DNA of 64,000 nt, taken from Saururus chinensis. Lineage: Eukaryota > Streptophyta > Magnoliopsida > Piperales > Saururaceae. The translations under genes were made by a program, and so were the position numbers. This document shows positions 37,341-52,100 of the stretch, piece by piece; position 1 is the stretch's first letter, and each line of letters opens with the position of its first letter. The notes below the pieces were generated by a model, which saw only the letters and a program-made list of their open reading frames with translations, did no database searches and was not told the DNA's origin. The DNA lies in contig CP141143.1 in the NCBI GenBank assembly GCA_035235625.1, forward strand, positions 4,198,501 to 4,262,500, given 5' to 3'.

Positions 37341-38685
37341 TGAGAGTAAGTCCTAGAAGATACTTAAGCCTATGGACAGGAGGTGGCTGTAAACACCAAT
37401 TGCTGGGCGATACACATACTTTATTGTGCACGTGCACCATTTGTTGTTTACCATCTGGCTATGAGCCACGCTCATCTAATAATTTCTCTGACTTCCTTTT
37501 TTTGTAAACAACTTATCTGACTCTTTAAGAGCAATTTGAGTGCGTTCACTTCTTTAATCCACTACACAGATTTTTCAGTCTTTAGGCATTGCCTACATTA
37601 GATAAAAGAGATGTTCAACTTAAATTGGAACTTGACTCGTTGCTCACAATCAAGGGAAAGAAAGCACATCTTCTTCTTCTTCTTCATTGCTTCACCTTTT
37701 GCCAAACGAAGAAAACAGATCAAGCCTAGGTCCAAGGGCTAGCTTGGAATCAAAACAAAAACAGGAAGATCGGACAGTACATATAAACGGGCCTTATATA
37801 GCCACCACTAATCATGGAAGAGAGTGGTAAGGACTTTCCATTTCTAGCTAATGGTCAATGAAGAGGATGAGCCCGCAGTCTTTAGGAGACCCCCATTCAC
37901 ATCTTCGGTTAGATTGAGCACATGCAATCAATGAATATGGCGTTTCCGGTTGATTGGCTCCACATCCATTTGAGCCATTCTGTCTTCCTCGTCACTCCTC
38001 TCCCGTGCTGAGGGAGGAGAGTCACAGAAGAAGTAAAGCTGCAAGACAAAAGCCCTCTGGGCACTTCCTTTATGGAGTAATAAGTTATGTACACTAATAG
38101 CACAGCCAAAAACAACTCAAAAAAGTCATGGGGGAAAGTGAAAGCCTACTCCCCACCCTCCCCATAAAAGCCTGACTGACGAGTGACGACAAAAGCAAAA
38201 CAGCAAAGTGAAAGCCTTCCCGGCTCAGGCCGACTCTCAGCAGCCCAATCACGACAATCCTCAAAATCCGACGCCCCGTTGGCACCTCCTTCCTTTACGA
38301 TCCGTCTGATTTCCTTCTCCAAAAAAGATCCGACGGCTGGACTCGGTTTCAGTTCTACGCACCCGTCCGCGTAGCAGGCGGTTCCAGCTCTGCGCGCCTC
38401 GGACAGGCCCTCCGCGCTCGCGGGCTCGCCCCCAAATCCAATTCATTTCATTCCAGTTCCCCCCACCACCCCCTTCGGGGTTGTCAGCCTGCGGCACTGC
38501 ACTCATCACTCTATCACTGTTCACTGCCTGCCTCATGTGCCGGGATTCGGATCGATCATGGTGTGGTAGTAGACCGCAGCCTCTCTCTTGCCCTTTCAAC
38601 GAGTCCAATCGCCTTCCGCAATCGCTTTCTTCTCAGCGCAAGGGATAGAAGATGTAGGAGGAGTTGATGCTGGATCTTTCCCGCC
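37341..38685 (+). promoter_or_regulatory. Upstream region of the SET gene
   Basis: Non-repetitive DNA rising in GC towards 38200-38660, with pyrimidine-rich stretches (CCTCTCTCTTGCCC near 38580) typical of a TATA-less housekeeping promoter and 5' leader. I see no convincing TATA box. Open frames on the minus strand here (38261-38608) have no recognisable domain and look like by-products of GC content. Confidence 0.4.
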
Positions 38686-41600
38686 ATGGATCAGTCATGG
38701 CAGAGCAAATGCGCTTCGCCCTGGCCTCTGTCTTCTTCATCGCTTCCTCCTTCGGACCAGGCACCCTCTGTATGGCCTATCTGTTTTTTCCCCCCTGTTT
38801 TTTATGTCTTGTTGTTCAACTGTGTAAGAAATGCTTAGCTACAGGCTGCGAGCGTTGGCGGAATGCTTGAAATGTATTATGTCTGTTGAGACGATGGCCA
38901 TCGGTTGGATTAGAAAATGACTCAGATACTGTTTCGTTCTGCTGTTTTTGACACTGTATGTTTGGTCACCATCTTCTAATGTTGGATTTTTGTCGAATGG
39001 CGCAATGCCACTATTGCGTTTGCTTTACATCGTTTTGAGATGTTGCTGCATGCACTTGGTCACTCTCGTTTTTTGCTGAATTCGTGTTTTTTGTGCTCTT
39101 CACCTGCTAGCATTGTCGGTTTACCCGCGTTCTGAAATGCTTATGTAATTTCCTAAGCACCGGCCATTTGGATCACATTTCATCATTTGGCAGCCATATA
39201 CAATCTTTGATTAAATTTTTTTCGCTTAGTTTGAGACAGATGTTGACTTTGCTTGTTTCTCCCTCGTTTCTTCGCCTAGCTATCTTTTGTTGTTGAAGAT
39301 ACTTTTCTTAACCGTAATCTCTAGTTCTTGCAGACGGAGATGAGCAGAGGCTATCCTTATATTGCACAAGCGGCTCAGTCCAGCGACCGATCTCTCGTAC
39401 AAGACCCCTTAGTTTTCAGCACTTTGAACTTGAGCTACTTTGGCGCAAGCAGACCATATGTGCCGGAGTTTGGAAATTCCTTTCTAGCTCTTTCATCTGG
39501 ATCAGCACAGTCGACGCATTCGGAGTTGCAGCAGTTGTCAAATACAAAACCTCTTGTTGCCAATACTTGTGGAACTCAAGGGCTTAATTTTGTTCCTAAA
39601 TTTCAAGCCAGTAACTGCACAGTCAATGGAGCTGAAAATTCTTTTGCCCTGGACCCCACTGGTCAATTCACATTTTTGCCCGGCAATACTAAAAAAGCTA
39701 GTTCTTTTTACGGGACAAACGTGAACAAACCACTAATCAGTGATTCTATTCATGCTAATGAGATGGGACGTGGACTATCACATCTGAGGCAGGGAAACAC
39801 TCCCATTGCTGCTCAGCATCACATATCAGATATATTCACATTACCCAAAATTACACCAGATGCAAAGTTTAGTTTTACACAAAGAGGAGGACGTGTCTTT
39901 TGCCTGGGGACGGGTAAGTGGTTCTCAAGGCCGTATTTATTATTTATTCCATGTATGTGATGCAACATATCTCATTTCGAATTCCATCTAACCATTTTAT
40001 TTACAGGAGGAGATCTGCTTCTCAATGACATGGGGTGCCTTGTTGTTGTTTGCTTATGCCATGGTTTGCCTATGTCTGTGGCAAAATTTTGTAAGGTAGC
40101 CTTCTGGTTGTTTCTTATATTTAATAGAGCTCAATAATGTAATTATATAAAAAAAAGAGTTCGATAAGGTCCAGGATCCAGAAACACAAGCGTCTATTTG
40201 CTGTTTCAGATATAGCAACAATTGCATAGCATGGAGGTTGTCAACCCAAAATCTCGCTGCTGTTGACCTTAGAATCTGAATTTGTTTAAATCTAGCCTTA
40301 GCTAGGCTTTGTAATGCTCTAGAATTTGAAATGGTGGCAAGGTAATGTTTGGTTTCTTAGCTTGGTGTCACTAAACGCCTACTTCATTGGTTCTCAGTTG
40401 TAGGCTTATGCAATGCTTTCATGCAAGTAGGCTCTTAGCAAAAAAGGTGTTCTTAGCTCATTGTAAATATTAAATTTTCAGCATTCAGGTTCATTGGCTG
40501 TCAATCCTGGGGAGGCTGTATGCATGGAGACTGGTGAGAGTATTGCTTTGTGGCGGAGGATGTGTTTTCTCAAGTTCGGGGTGAGATAATATACTTATTT
40601 GCCTTTTTTTTGTTGGATGAAAATGATGGATTGGGCTACTGAGTGCTGGCTGAGGTCGATTAAAACTATCTCTGCCTTTTATATGCTTGAGAGGAAGAGG
40701 AAGTTGTTAATTAGTGCCCTCAATAATGTATTCATGGGATGATAATTTAAACATGGGATGTGGCAAATGGATATTTTTTAGTCAATATGTGAAGATGCTG
40801 ATAGGAGTTGCATAATCTGTAGTTTCAATGATGTATTCATACTTAAGTGTATGATTATATGGCAATCTGAATGTCATGTGTTAATTATGGTCATCAAGTT
40901 GCTCAACCCCATCTTCTCTTACTTCTTTCTCTCCTGAAGTTTAAAAGAAAAGAGAAGTTTACTCCAGTTACCCCTTAGTGTAATTGACAGACATTTTAAA
41001 TGTCTTATTATTATTGCATATAGCATGTGAGAAACATATGGTTACTATATTTTCTTATCAGTAGAAATTGACTTCATCATTGTTATATTTTATGTCACCA
41101 CCTAATGTACAATTGTCTGTGGTCGCCCAATATTCTTTTGCTCCATCATTTAGCCTTCTCATGGACTTCTTCTGTTTCCTAACTCATACATCTCCATGTC
41201 TACTATACTGTCTTCTTCCAAGTGCTCCTTGTTTAGAATTTTGACCGTGTTTAATGATGTTGCTTCATTTTTTGGTTTGAAGGACAATTTTCATGTGCTA
41301 TTTGAGAGTGGCGTTGATTGTATTTTTTTTCTTTGTTACTGTTTTCAACATCATATTTGTTCGTCTTGTAAAGAACATTCCAAGAGGACTTCCGACACAT
41401 CTAGGTTTAGATGTCTTTCTTTTATACTAAAGAACTATTATTCAGTATCTGAAACTTTCATTTTGATGTTTTAGATGAGGCCTCCAGATGACAATAGTGG
41501 ATGGGAATTTTCTTGTGAAATTTCTTCTCCCAGTGATTTAGTAAAGCCTTCTTCTTCGGATCGGCCATGCACCTTGAACAAGTTCAATGCAGTTCAGACT

Positions 41601-44600
41601 ACTGATTTATTGGAAGGTTTATCCAAATCCAGAAACTTCTGGAATGCTGTTACCTTCCCTAACAACCGTCCCATCAACCAAGTTTCATCTAGAGAGGGAA
41701 ATGACACACTGCAAATCAAGAATTCTTTACTGGGACCCAGTAATTGCAAGACATTTGTGGATGACTCAAATTGCTATCCCAGGCCCCCAGAAATTATTAA
41801 ACCTGCTCTGCATAAGGGTCAACATTACAATGAGTATCAAAATGCAGCCAATAGCATTAATCCTTACAGTAAAAGCAGTACTCATTTTAGTTTTAATCCA
41901 AGTTCTGATAGCGTAAAGATTTTTGGCACAGATTCATCTGTCCCCAGGGGTAATAGTAGTTCACGGGAACCATATGTTTTTGGCAGTAGTGGCTTTGCTT
42001 CAAATGTTGAGTTGACTCTTGGACAACCTAGCCATTCAGTTATAGATCCAATTCAATTACGCTCTCAAACTTTTAGTGAGCCATGTGATCCTCAGAAGTC
42101 ACAACTGCGTGTACCATTCATCCAGACATGTAAGAATTATACTTGTGATGGGTATTGTTATAAATGGCTGATTTATTAGTTGTACCAAACTTCAAATTTT
42201 TGGAAACTGTGACAAGGCTTAGGGTAGAAGTAAAATGAATACTCATTCTAGTATTTTGCAAGATGTTACTATGCTTAGTTCTTTCTGCAAAATTCAGTAT
42301 TGATAAAATACCGGAAAGCTCTCCCATGTTACTCAAGTTACGAATCTGTTTCTTCTCTACTTGATCACATCTCTTCAAATTTTGTTTAACTTTAATATAT
42401 TTTTTCTCTTATTGGTAGAATAAAAGGTTATAAAAAATCCTTAGAAAGAAGCCTAAATACAAAATTTCAGCTATGAGCTTTTGGCTTGCTGACTATATTG
42501 TTTTCTTTTCTGTGCTTGATCCAGATGTTCATTCCAAGACTTCCAGCGAGTCCTTATCAAATCTTTTGTTTAGTCCTTCAGGCTTATCAATTTCTTGTCA
42601 AGTGGGAAAGGAAATTCCGCTGAGTCATGTTTGTGAGACCTTTAGAAATGACAATGCCATTGATACAGCTAAAATTGAGACGGTTAACAATGTTGATGTT
42701 TCCAAGGGTTCAATAATTTCTATGTTCCTTCCCCAGGTTTCTCCTTTGGGAGGACCAATTTCCCCCAGGCCCCTTGTTACTGATTATAGTAGCATTAACA
42801 ATCAGCATGTTATGGCCAGTGGAATACCTTGTAGTGATTCTTATAATGGTAAAGTTGACCATTCTAAGTTATTGAGGCATGGAACTGATGGAGGAGTCCA
42901 AATCCAAAGTTTAAGCAAAGCTCATCTTTCTAATACTGTGGAATTGGCACATGGGTTTACTTCTGCTGGTCATAGTATCTCTAATGTGTCAGCAAAACCA
43001 AATTCTTTGTTTCACAATAAGCAGATTGGAGAAGCCAGCCACATAGCTGCAAATAATGGTGGGTATGAATGGCATTCGGTTCCTTACTTTCAAGATATTA
43101 ATGCAAGTCTGGCACGTGATCATACAAGACCGTTAGCTTGTTCTAGAATTTCTACTAAACCTGGTTTGGCGTCATCATCAATCACAAATTTGTGCAATTT
43201 ATCAAAGAGCTTATGGACTTCGTCAAATACAGATAGGCTTGATGTCAGTGAACAGTTGTTGGATGAGAATTTGAGATCACTTGCATTGAGGAATATGGTT
43301 GAGTTGTCCAAGCATGAGAAGCCGCCACATTCTTTCCAAGTGAACTCAGATCAGGCACACCTATGTTGCAGCTCCCAGATGGAAACTTGCCGTGGCTCAG
43401 TTGATCACTCTGCAAAGCGAAATCAAGATTCATGTCAGCCTAATATGGCAGGTAAACCTGATGTTGTGTGGAAGCAGTTTCAGTCTTGCCGCAATCATTA
43501 CTTGAATTGCAGTTTTGAAAATGTTGCTGCTGGTAAGCTCATGGACACAATGTGCTATGGCTTTTGTCTTCCAAATTCTTGCAGTACTTTTCTTTTTGCC
43601 TTAATTGGCCTTGTTAAGGTGATGTGATGGACATGATTAGGGCAATTTTTTTGTCAAATTGGGTGTAAAATCTACATTAAGATGTAAGGAATTTACAAAC
43701 AAGTGTAAGAGGCAGGAGTCTCATTTATGGGCTCGCATTTTGGCATGAGCCGGTCTCTTCTTGGCTGTGCGATTTTCATCGTGTGGCCTGTAAAACAAGG
43801 GGCAGGTGGGCTTATTTTCACCCGGTCACCCCAATTTAATTTTGTGTGCCTTCATATTTAAATTGATGGCACACAGCAGGCCTGGGCTCAGGCAGCATGC
43901 GTGAGCGCAGGCTCATATTAACTTTTCCCTAATAGGTAGGTGAAATCTGTTGTTATTTATAGAAAAGGAAAGACCAAAGGTTCTTGCACAATCAATTTAG
44001 GTAAACCAAAAGACCAAGTGAGAGTGGAATAGCAACTTAAGTTGTACACAAGATGTCAGAAATTGCGATCCCCTGTTGACATACAACACATGCTGTCATT
44101 TCAAGAAAGGAGGCAAACCTAACGTAAACTGCAGATCTGCTCAACTCATTCCAGTAAATGAAATGGAAGGAGGATCAGGTTGGAATAATTTGATCTATTT
44201 GTTATAAAATTTGTACTCTGGCTGAGCTTTTAAGAGTCTTAGACCTGGTTTGGGACCCTCCCTTATTTTCCGTGTAAAATAGCCAATGCAGTACTTGTAT
44301 AATCACACTGTGAAAGCAACATAATGGGAACCACACAACCGACTTGCATTGATTTTGCCTTCATTTGCTATTGTTAGTGTTGTTAATGTACACAGTCTCT
44401 TCTCTAATTGCTTGAGCTTTTAGGTGAAGCGCTTACCTAATATGGGATTAGAGCCCAAGGTTCCATGTTCAGTTCTGGGAGAAGTGGTGTTTCCTATTGT
44501 GTGTGTCCCCTGTGTGTGTGTGCCCTGGGAGAAGTGGTGTTTGTGTGCAATTATTGTTGGTGCTTGCACATGTGGAGTGATAGTATTGTTAATTTGAATA

Positions 44601-47600
44601 GTTAGTCTCTACTTTAACAGCTCAAGTATTTAGGTGATCTGTTAACTAACATTTATGATTAAGTCGTTTTCATATTTTCGAACATATTGATATTTTTGAG
44701 CTATCAGATTTCACTCATATTATATTTGGGTCCGTCCTACAGTTATTGGTCATGCCTTTAAATTATGTCTTTAATTAAACCTGGACCTTTGTTCAATGTT
44801 AGATCAAAGGGACTTGCCAGATTATGGTTATAACTTGTAGTAGAACTTGACTATCATCAAGTTCATTTTGTTTAAACTGATTTATCTCATGGGCAAGAAT
44901 GTTAAACTTGACCATCTCTTAATGCGATTTGAGATGGTTTTTGTGTAAAAATTTCTAATGTGCGTGATCCACAAAATATGGATGGACATGGCATATCTGC
45001 TTGGTACTATTTGATTGAATAGTTATGTGTTTGCATTGCAGGTCTTTGTGGCTGCTGTCATTGTTTGACATCTGTTTTAGGACTTCCATTGGGATCAAGA
45101 CGAATCAGTGGTTGTGCTGATGAGCAGTCTATGTTGAGGTAATTTTAATTAAATAAATATACAAGTCGTATTGTTTTTGACCCGGAGAGAAAATGGAGTC
45201 CCATTGTCAATTACTTTGTTGAGGGAAATGTTTGTGAAATGTTAAGTTGTACTTTGGAAAAGAAGAGAGAAATTTTAACTAGTTCTGATAAATTTTGAAA
45301 TGTAATTTCACTTTTTGGTATACTTGTTGAAGAACTTTTTTTCGTGGTACATACAACACTGAGGTCTTCTTCAAAACTTCAGATAATACACCTATATGTA
45401 TTCAAACTTCTTTAATGTTATAGGACTATCACATTCAGGTGAATTTTTCTCACCAAATGATGTGCTAATATAAAAGTCATTGTTTAATAACTTTTTTCCA
45501 ATCATTTTGTGGATGTACCTTCCATGATGGTGTTTTTTTAATCAAACAGTAAAATGCTCCTCATCTAGAAAATTTTGCCCTAGCAATTTATGATATTAGA
45601 AAAAAAAACACTTATTCATTCCCCCATTTATAGCGTTCTTTTGTGTTCTCTTGTACAGACTTGGCCAAACTGAAGACAACAATGTCTCTGGTCATATTGA
45701 GCATGTAGGGTGTAATCAGACGCATCTCAACCACCAGGTCTCTGGTACTTGTTGCTGTGCTGCACACTCCAATTGTTTAGCACGTAAAATTTACCACTCT
45801 CAAAACCAGAGAGTCATCTCTGGGGTCCATAAGAACATTATGGGCCAGAAGAACATTAATAATGGGGAAGATGCGATGACAGAAAAAATTCCTTCTCATA
45901 AGAGCATCATGGGCCATAAGAACATTATTAATGGGGAAGATGCGATGGCAGAAGATTTTTTTTCATCTGATCAGGGTGAAAATTCATTGAATATGCACAG
46001 CTACTCAAAGAACACCTTGCACTCCTTTCAGTGGAAAGATGTCCCAAGCAAAAATGTTGGACATGGTAAGAGGCCAGAAGAAGTTTTGCAGACCAATCAA
46101 GCATTTGATAATCATATTTCAAAAATTTCCACAAAAGAACTCAACAGACCTTGTCTGGATATTGAATTACTTAAAGAGCAACCAATATCTGATGTTTGTC
46201 CAGGAAGCTCTGCTCCTGCCATTACTGAGGTTTCTGTTGAGCTTTACAAGGACTCTTATGCCCTGGATGCTGTTGATGGTGAGTCCATGCCTCTGCATTT
46301 AGTTGATGAGGGGTCAGGGACAGGGAAATGTCATTCATCTGACGAGAGTCAAAGGTGTGTTGATACTCTGAAAGCAGGATATTCCTCTGTTTTATCAAAT
46401 CATACATCCCATGAGCTTCACTTGGTGAAATCCAAGCATAGGTTAAGCCACCATATACCAATGATTGAGTCTGACACAAAAGAAAGAAAGAAAAGGAGAA
46501 TTATGAAATGGAAGACAGTGGGCACATCTGGCCCTTCAGCTGATCATGATTCACTAGAGAACACAAGATATTTTGATGTGTCACTGAAATCTGATTTGAG
46601 GATACAAAAGAAAATCTGTGAGGGTTCTTATGGATCTTCAAATGTCAAATGGAAGCGATTGGCTTCATCATCTTCCAAGACTATTCCCAAAAAGAGGAAA
46701 TTTCCTGAATATGAAGATAATAAATGTGGAGAAGGGACCCTCTTTAAGAAGGAATTGAGGAGGCCACCTGCTATGACTAATGATGGACCACAGAAAAATA
46801 TAAGGTGGGATTGGAGTTCAGTTAAGAGAAGCATACATTATGGTGAAAATAAAAATGAAGTTGATGCTTACAGGAAAAAACCTAGACCTGTAGTATGTGG
46901 AAGATTAGGCATTATTTCCAATGGAAAACTATTTGAAGGACATGCAAAACCAATAAAAATTGTCTCTCTCTCATTGCTTCTTAAGGTTGCAAAAAAGTGC
47001 AAAATAACCGAACATGACCCAGGGACTCATTTGAGTTCTACTAGGGATGTGGAAACCCTGTCCTTGAGTGAAAAAGAAGAATGTTCTACAAACTCAACTA
47101 GTTTTAAATATGGGAAGTCTAATGAAGTCTGCTCAGTTTCAAAACGTCCATCAAAATGCCAAACACCTTCTATTACAAGGGGGAAGAAGGCCTCTGGGTG
47201 TAAAAATGGGGATCTTTCTAATGAATTTCAGAAGAAAGAGAATCGTTCTGGAGGCTGTGCAGCAAAAAAATGTGGTATTAAGCTGAACCCAGGATTCAAG
47301 GAACTTCGGAAGCGTAGCCTTAATGAACTGACTGATAAAGGTATACGTCCTAACTCTTGACATTCTCTTTTGGGTTTTGATGGGGTTCTTTTTCAATGTA
47401 AAATTGATTTTGGTTGAGATAGTTTGTATCACATCAAAATAAGAAGCCTGAGGAAGATATTTTTGAAGAAATTGATTTTTACTCTGTTGTAAAGGCAGTT
47501 GGAGAGTTTGTACACAATTATCAGTGTAGTTCAGAGTCCCATTATCATGTCTCTTAAGCTCACTAAATCACATAAATGCGATAGTAATGGTCCTACAGTC

Positions 47601-49088
47601 GTCTGTAGCGTATATCTTAGTTCCAAAGATGCTATGACCTTGCTGGTATATCTGTGTATCATTTCTATCAGTTGTTCACTTAATTTTCTTTTCGTCATTA
47701 AATTATAATTTGATTCATGTTCATACAGGAAAGCATCCCAGTTCCTTTAAATTAGTGGCTTCTGATAAGGCTTTTGAGTCCTTACAACCAAGGCACTTAA
47801 GATCTTACAAAAACCACTCTTTAAGAAGTACTGATGTTCTTTGTGGGCATTTAGCTGATGACTTAAATTCCAACAAGTAAGCAGTTTTACCCAATTCAAG
47901 GATTGTGCCTCCATTTTCTCTTTTCATTTCTCTTTTGCCAATTAGCTAATAGTTGGTCTCTCTTTCTCTCTCTCTCTCTCTCTCTCACGCATGCACAACA
48001 AGATTGATTTCAGGGCAGGACTAAGCAAAAATGGTGGGAAAATTCATATATATACATGATGTAGCCGTGCATTTTCTACTTTTCTCTGTTACTTGGTTGT
48101 GGATCTTATTGAATGAAAATTAAGAAATGCAGTCTTTTTTTCATTTTGGAGTTGGTTGCAGATCTTCTATCAGCAAGGTGAAATATGGCCCCCCATTAGA
48201 TTCAGATGCTTTTTGCTGTGTATGTGGGAGCTCAAACAAAGATGAAATTAATTGCTTACTGGAATGTAGCAGTTGTTCACTTAGAGTACGAAAGGATCCA
48301 GAAACCATTCTTTATTTTTTGAGGTTTCCATCATTTGTTTGATGTTATTTCAACTGTTTGAACAGGTGCACCAGGCCTGCTATGGTATCCCAAAAGTACC
48401 GAAGGGTCGATGGTGTTGCAGACCATGCAGGGCTAATTCACAAGACGTTGTTAGTATTCTAATCTTATTTTGCAAGTGTATGTGTGGGTGCAGTTTTTTA
48501 TGCAAAATTGTAATGTCAATATATGTATCGGAGCCTAGGTTGTTTTTTTGCTCGATCTTGTGAGGCAACTTGGTTTATAATATGGTATCGGGACCCAGTT
48601 TGCGTCCCCTATGTGTGTTCATGCGCAAGGTTTGATGGATGCTTGCACGTGTAGGGGTTATAGAATATGAATTAAATAAATTTTGATAATCCATTTCTTG
48701 ACAGCTTAAGCTTTTGGGAAAAAGTTTGTATGAGCCCAGGCTATGTGGTCCCGCCATGTTGCACAACATGTGTGCATGCACACCAACACGTGTGTGCCCT
48801 AGTATGTGTCACGAGCACTACACTTTGCTGCTCCGTGACAGCGCATCAATGGCGGAGGGGCCAGAAAACCAATCTGCTCCATGAGTCCGCTGATCTCAAT
48901 CTGACACGGCCAATGATGCCCAAGCTCACACTGACATGTGTGAGCCTTCCAAACTGGACTCATATATACTCCCTCTGTCCTAAATTAATGGCTCCATCTG
49001 TTTTTTTCAAAATGAACTAAGTTTAGTTCATTTTGACATTAGCTCATTTTGAAAAATTAAATGGAGCTATTAATATTGGACTGAGGGA

Positions 49089-49129
<41 letters not shown>

Positions 49130-52100
49130 TGAATTTTGCCCTTAATATAAGTAAATTTAGATTCACCTTGTCTGGTTTTAGAATCATTTATTTCCTCCTT
49201 TGTCATATATATGGTGTCATTAGTCTGTTAGGTCACTGCATTGGCCCGTGTATTGTGGCTGCAGGATTTTTTATGTTTTCATTGATGTATTTGAGACCTC
49301 TGATTCTATCTCCAGGTATGCGTTCTCTGTGGCTATGAAGGTGGGGCCATGACTCAGGCCCTACGGAGTCGCAGCATTGTGAAAAGTTTACTGAATGCAT
49401 GGAAAGTTGATTGTCTATCTGATACTTGTCGGGAGGATTTGGGTACATTTGTAGCCACTCTGAGAGGTGGTGCATATGAGATTGGAAAAGAGTCCCTATC
49501 TGGAAGTGCCACAATCTTGATTGATGCGAAAGGGTACAGTGAAGTACCAGGAATAGATGTGACAAAGAAATCAAATTCAAGGATCTTATCTTGCCACTTC
49601 AAAGTACAAAATACCATCACTGCCGGGGCACTTGATCATACTGTTAAACAGTGGGTGCATATGGTTTGTGGGCTGTGGACCCCTGGGACACGCTGCCCAA
49701 ATGTTCATACCATGAGTGCTTTTGATGTATCTGGTGCTTCCCATGCTGTAAAAAATTTGGTGAGTAATATGAATAGAATTGAAAACTGGAATAAACACTT
49801 GCACTAGCTGAGTGTAAAGTCTTTTATAGTTATCACATTATAGCAATAATATAAAATGAAATAGATAGTTTTATTAGTAACAGGAGAGTTTATTGTTGTG
49901 TAAATTTATTTATTCCGGAGATGACCTTATTACATAATGGAAGGCATGGTGTTTCTTCTTCATTTTGTAACTTCCTCGTTGGTGAGTTATGTCAGGAAAT
50001 GCATACAGCTTAATACCTTGCTACCATGTTTTTTCACATGTATAATATCATCCTTATGAGTACAAGTTAAATGGTCTCATAGCATCCATTTTGTCTATCC
50101 AAATGGTTGGGATAAGGCATAGAAATGATGATAGTATCAGGATTTGAGATAATGTTAAGTGTTTCATAAATTCTTACTATAAAAAGCACTTAAAAAACGA
50201 TATGTAGCATTACTTTTTGTCTAGCCAACCATGCCGTCACATGGGTACAGCTTGGTTTATTATTCGTACATGCAGTATTGTGCACCATAAATTATGTGTT
50301 AGCATTTTTTTTGCTCGGTAATTATGTGTTAGCATTAATTATGAAAATGCTGTTGCTTGATGATACATTTTGAGAAAGTTTGCTTAATGACAGCCGGCTG
50401 ATGCTGCATTTTTTAGGTTTGCTCCATGTGTAACCGTCCTGGAGGCTCATGCATAAAGTGTCGTGTTCTTAAATGCTCAGTTATGTTTCATCCTTGGTGT
50501 GCACACCAGAAGGTAGTGTACTTTTGGTTTGTGATGCCACTTTCTATTACGTATGTGTTCTGAACAATTCTTTAACAGATCTGTATACTGGTCCTATATG
50601 AATTGCCTGACGATTTGAAAGTTGGTTGAGTAAAACGATGCAGTATTTTTGTATTGGATTGACAATATACATTGTTTACATAATTCGGTCTGCCTTTGTC
50701 TTTTAGGGTTTACTTCAAAGTGAAATTGAAGGCGTTGATGATGAAAATGTTGGCTTTTATGGTAGATGCCTCCTTCATGCAACAAATGGCTTCTCAAATA
50801 CACAAATGCAGCCAGTTGAGAAGGATCTACCAACAGAAGATTTTGACAATGAAGGACCTACTTGTGCCCGTGCAGAGGTATTGTCATTTAAATTCTTAGA
50901 GATGGTTACTACATCCTAGATAATCGTGTCTGCTGTTATGATGAGTCATTGTTTGTCCATTGTCATGTGGAAAGTTGTATACCTTTCAGTGTGCTTACTG
51001 TATGTAGACCAAGTAATACTGATTGTTTCTTGTTTCCTATTTTAATGAATGCCTTTTTCTTTTTTCTAGTTTAGCATTTTGACGGAAACCCTAAAGTCTA
51101 ATTTGATTGTATGGTTTCCTTCAAATAATAGGTCTACAAGGGTCGGAAAGCAGATGAGTCATTGAAGTACAATATTGATGTTTCATCCAAGAGGAGTGGA
51201 TGCCTTGTTCCTCAGGAGCAGATTAACGCATGGGTTCACATCAATGGGCAGAAGTCTTGTGCTAGAGGAAAAATTATCAAGCCACTTTTATCGGATTCTG
51301 AATTTGATTGTCGGGTACAATTTGAAATTTTGGAACTAGATCTAATTTTCTTTCACTACCAACAGAACTGCTTACTTCTGGGATAATTAATCAATTTTTT
51401 CATCGAAAATAAAATAATAATTTTTGGTAAGCAGCTGCAGGCAAAGCAATTTATGTTTGGCCCATGTTAATTGAAACACAATTTCTTGGTTTAGATTGGA
51501 ACTCGCTGGGAAATCTAGCTCTATGGTTGCAGACTAGTCTGAAATATCTATCTAATATCCACCATTTGAATTGATTCATCTCCTTGAGAGAAAAACAAAG
51601 CTAAATCTACAACTTCCGTTCCGTTTTAGGATCATTGAAAGTGAGCTGAAGAATTGGAAGGCTGATTGATGGTTTGAGTTTGGTTGTGTGTTCGTTTGAT
51701 ATCCATTTGTCAGGTCCTTTCATAACAGCTAAAGCTTTTAGAAGAGTTGGTTTCTAATATCAGAGCTGGGAAGTTCTATGTTAATTCATGCCCCCTGCGT
51801 CTGCATGTTCCTATGCAAGCATATGCATGTATTTAATCACGTTTATGACTGTGGGGACTGTTAATTGGTTGATATCTTTTAGAGGCTTGCTTCCAACGCT
51901 ACTGTGGTTCTATGACAATTTATATTCTGTTTGCTGTAGAAAGAATATGCCCGTTACAAACAGGCAAAAGGGTGGAAGAACTTGGTAGTATACAAATCTG
52001 GTATCCATGCACTTGGGCTCTATACATCGCAATTCATATCTCGCGGGGCTATGGTAAAAGTAGCTCTCTCTCTCTCTCTGCATGGTCACCCACTTGAACA

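Noticed and set aside
38261..38608. 115-codon minus-strand open frame before the SET gene
   Set aside because: It lies in the GC-rich promoter and leader of the SET gene and has low-complexity Gly/Arg composition without a domain.
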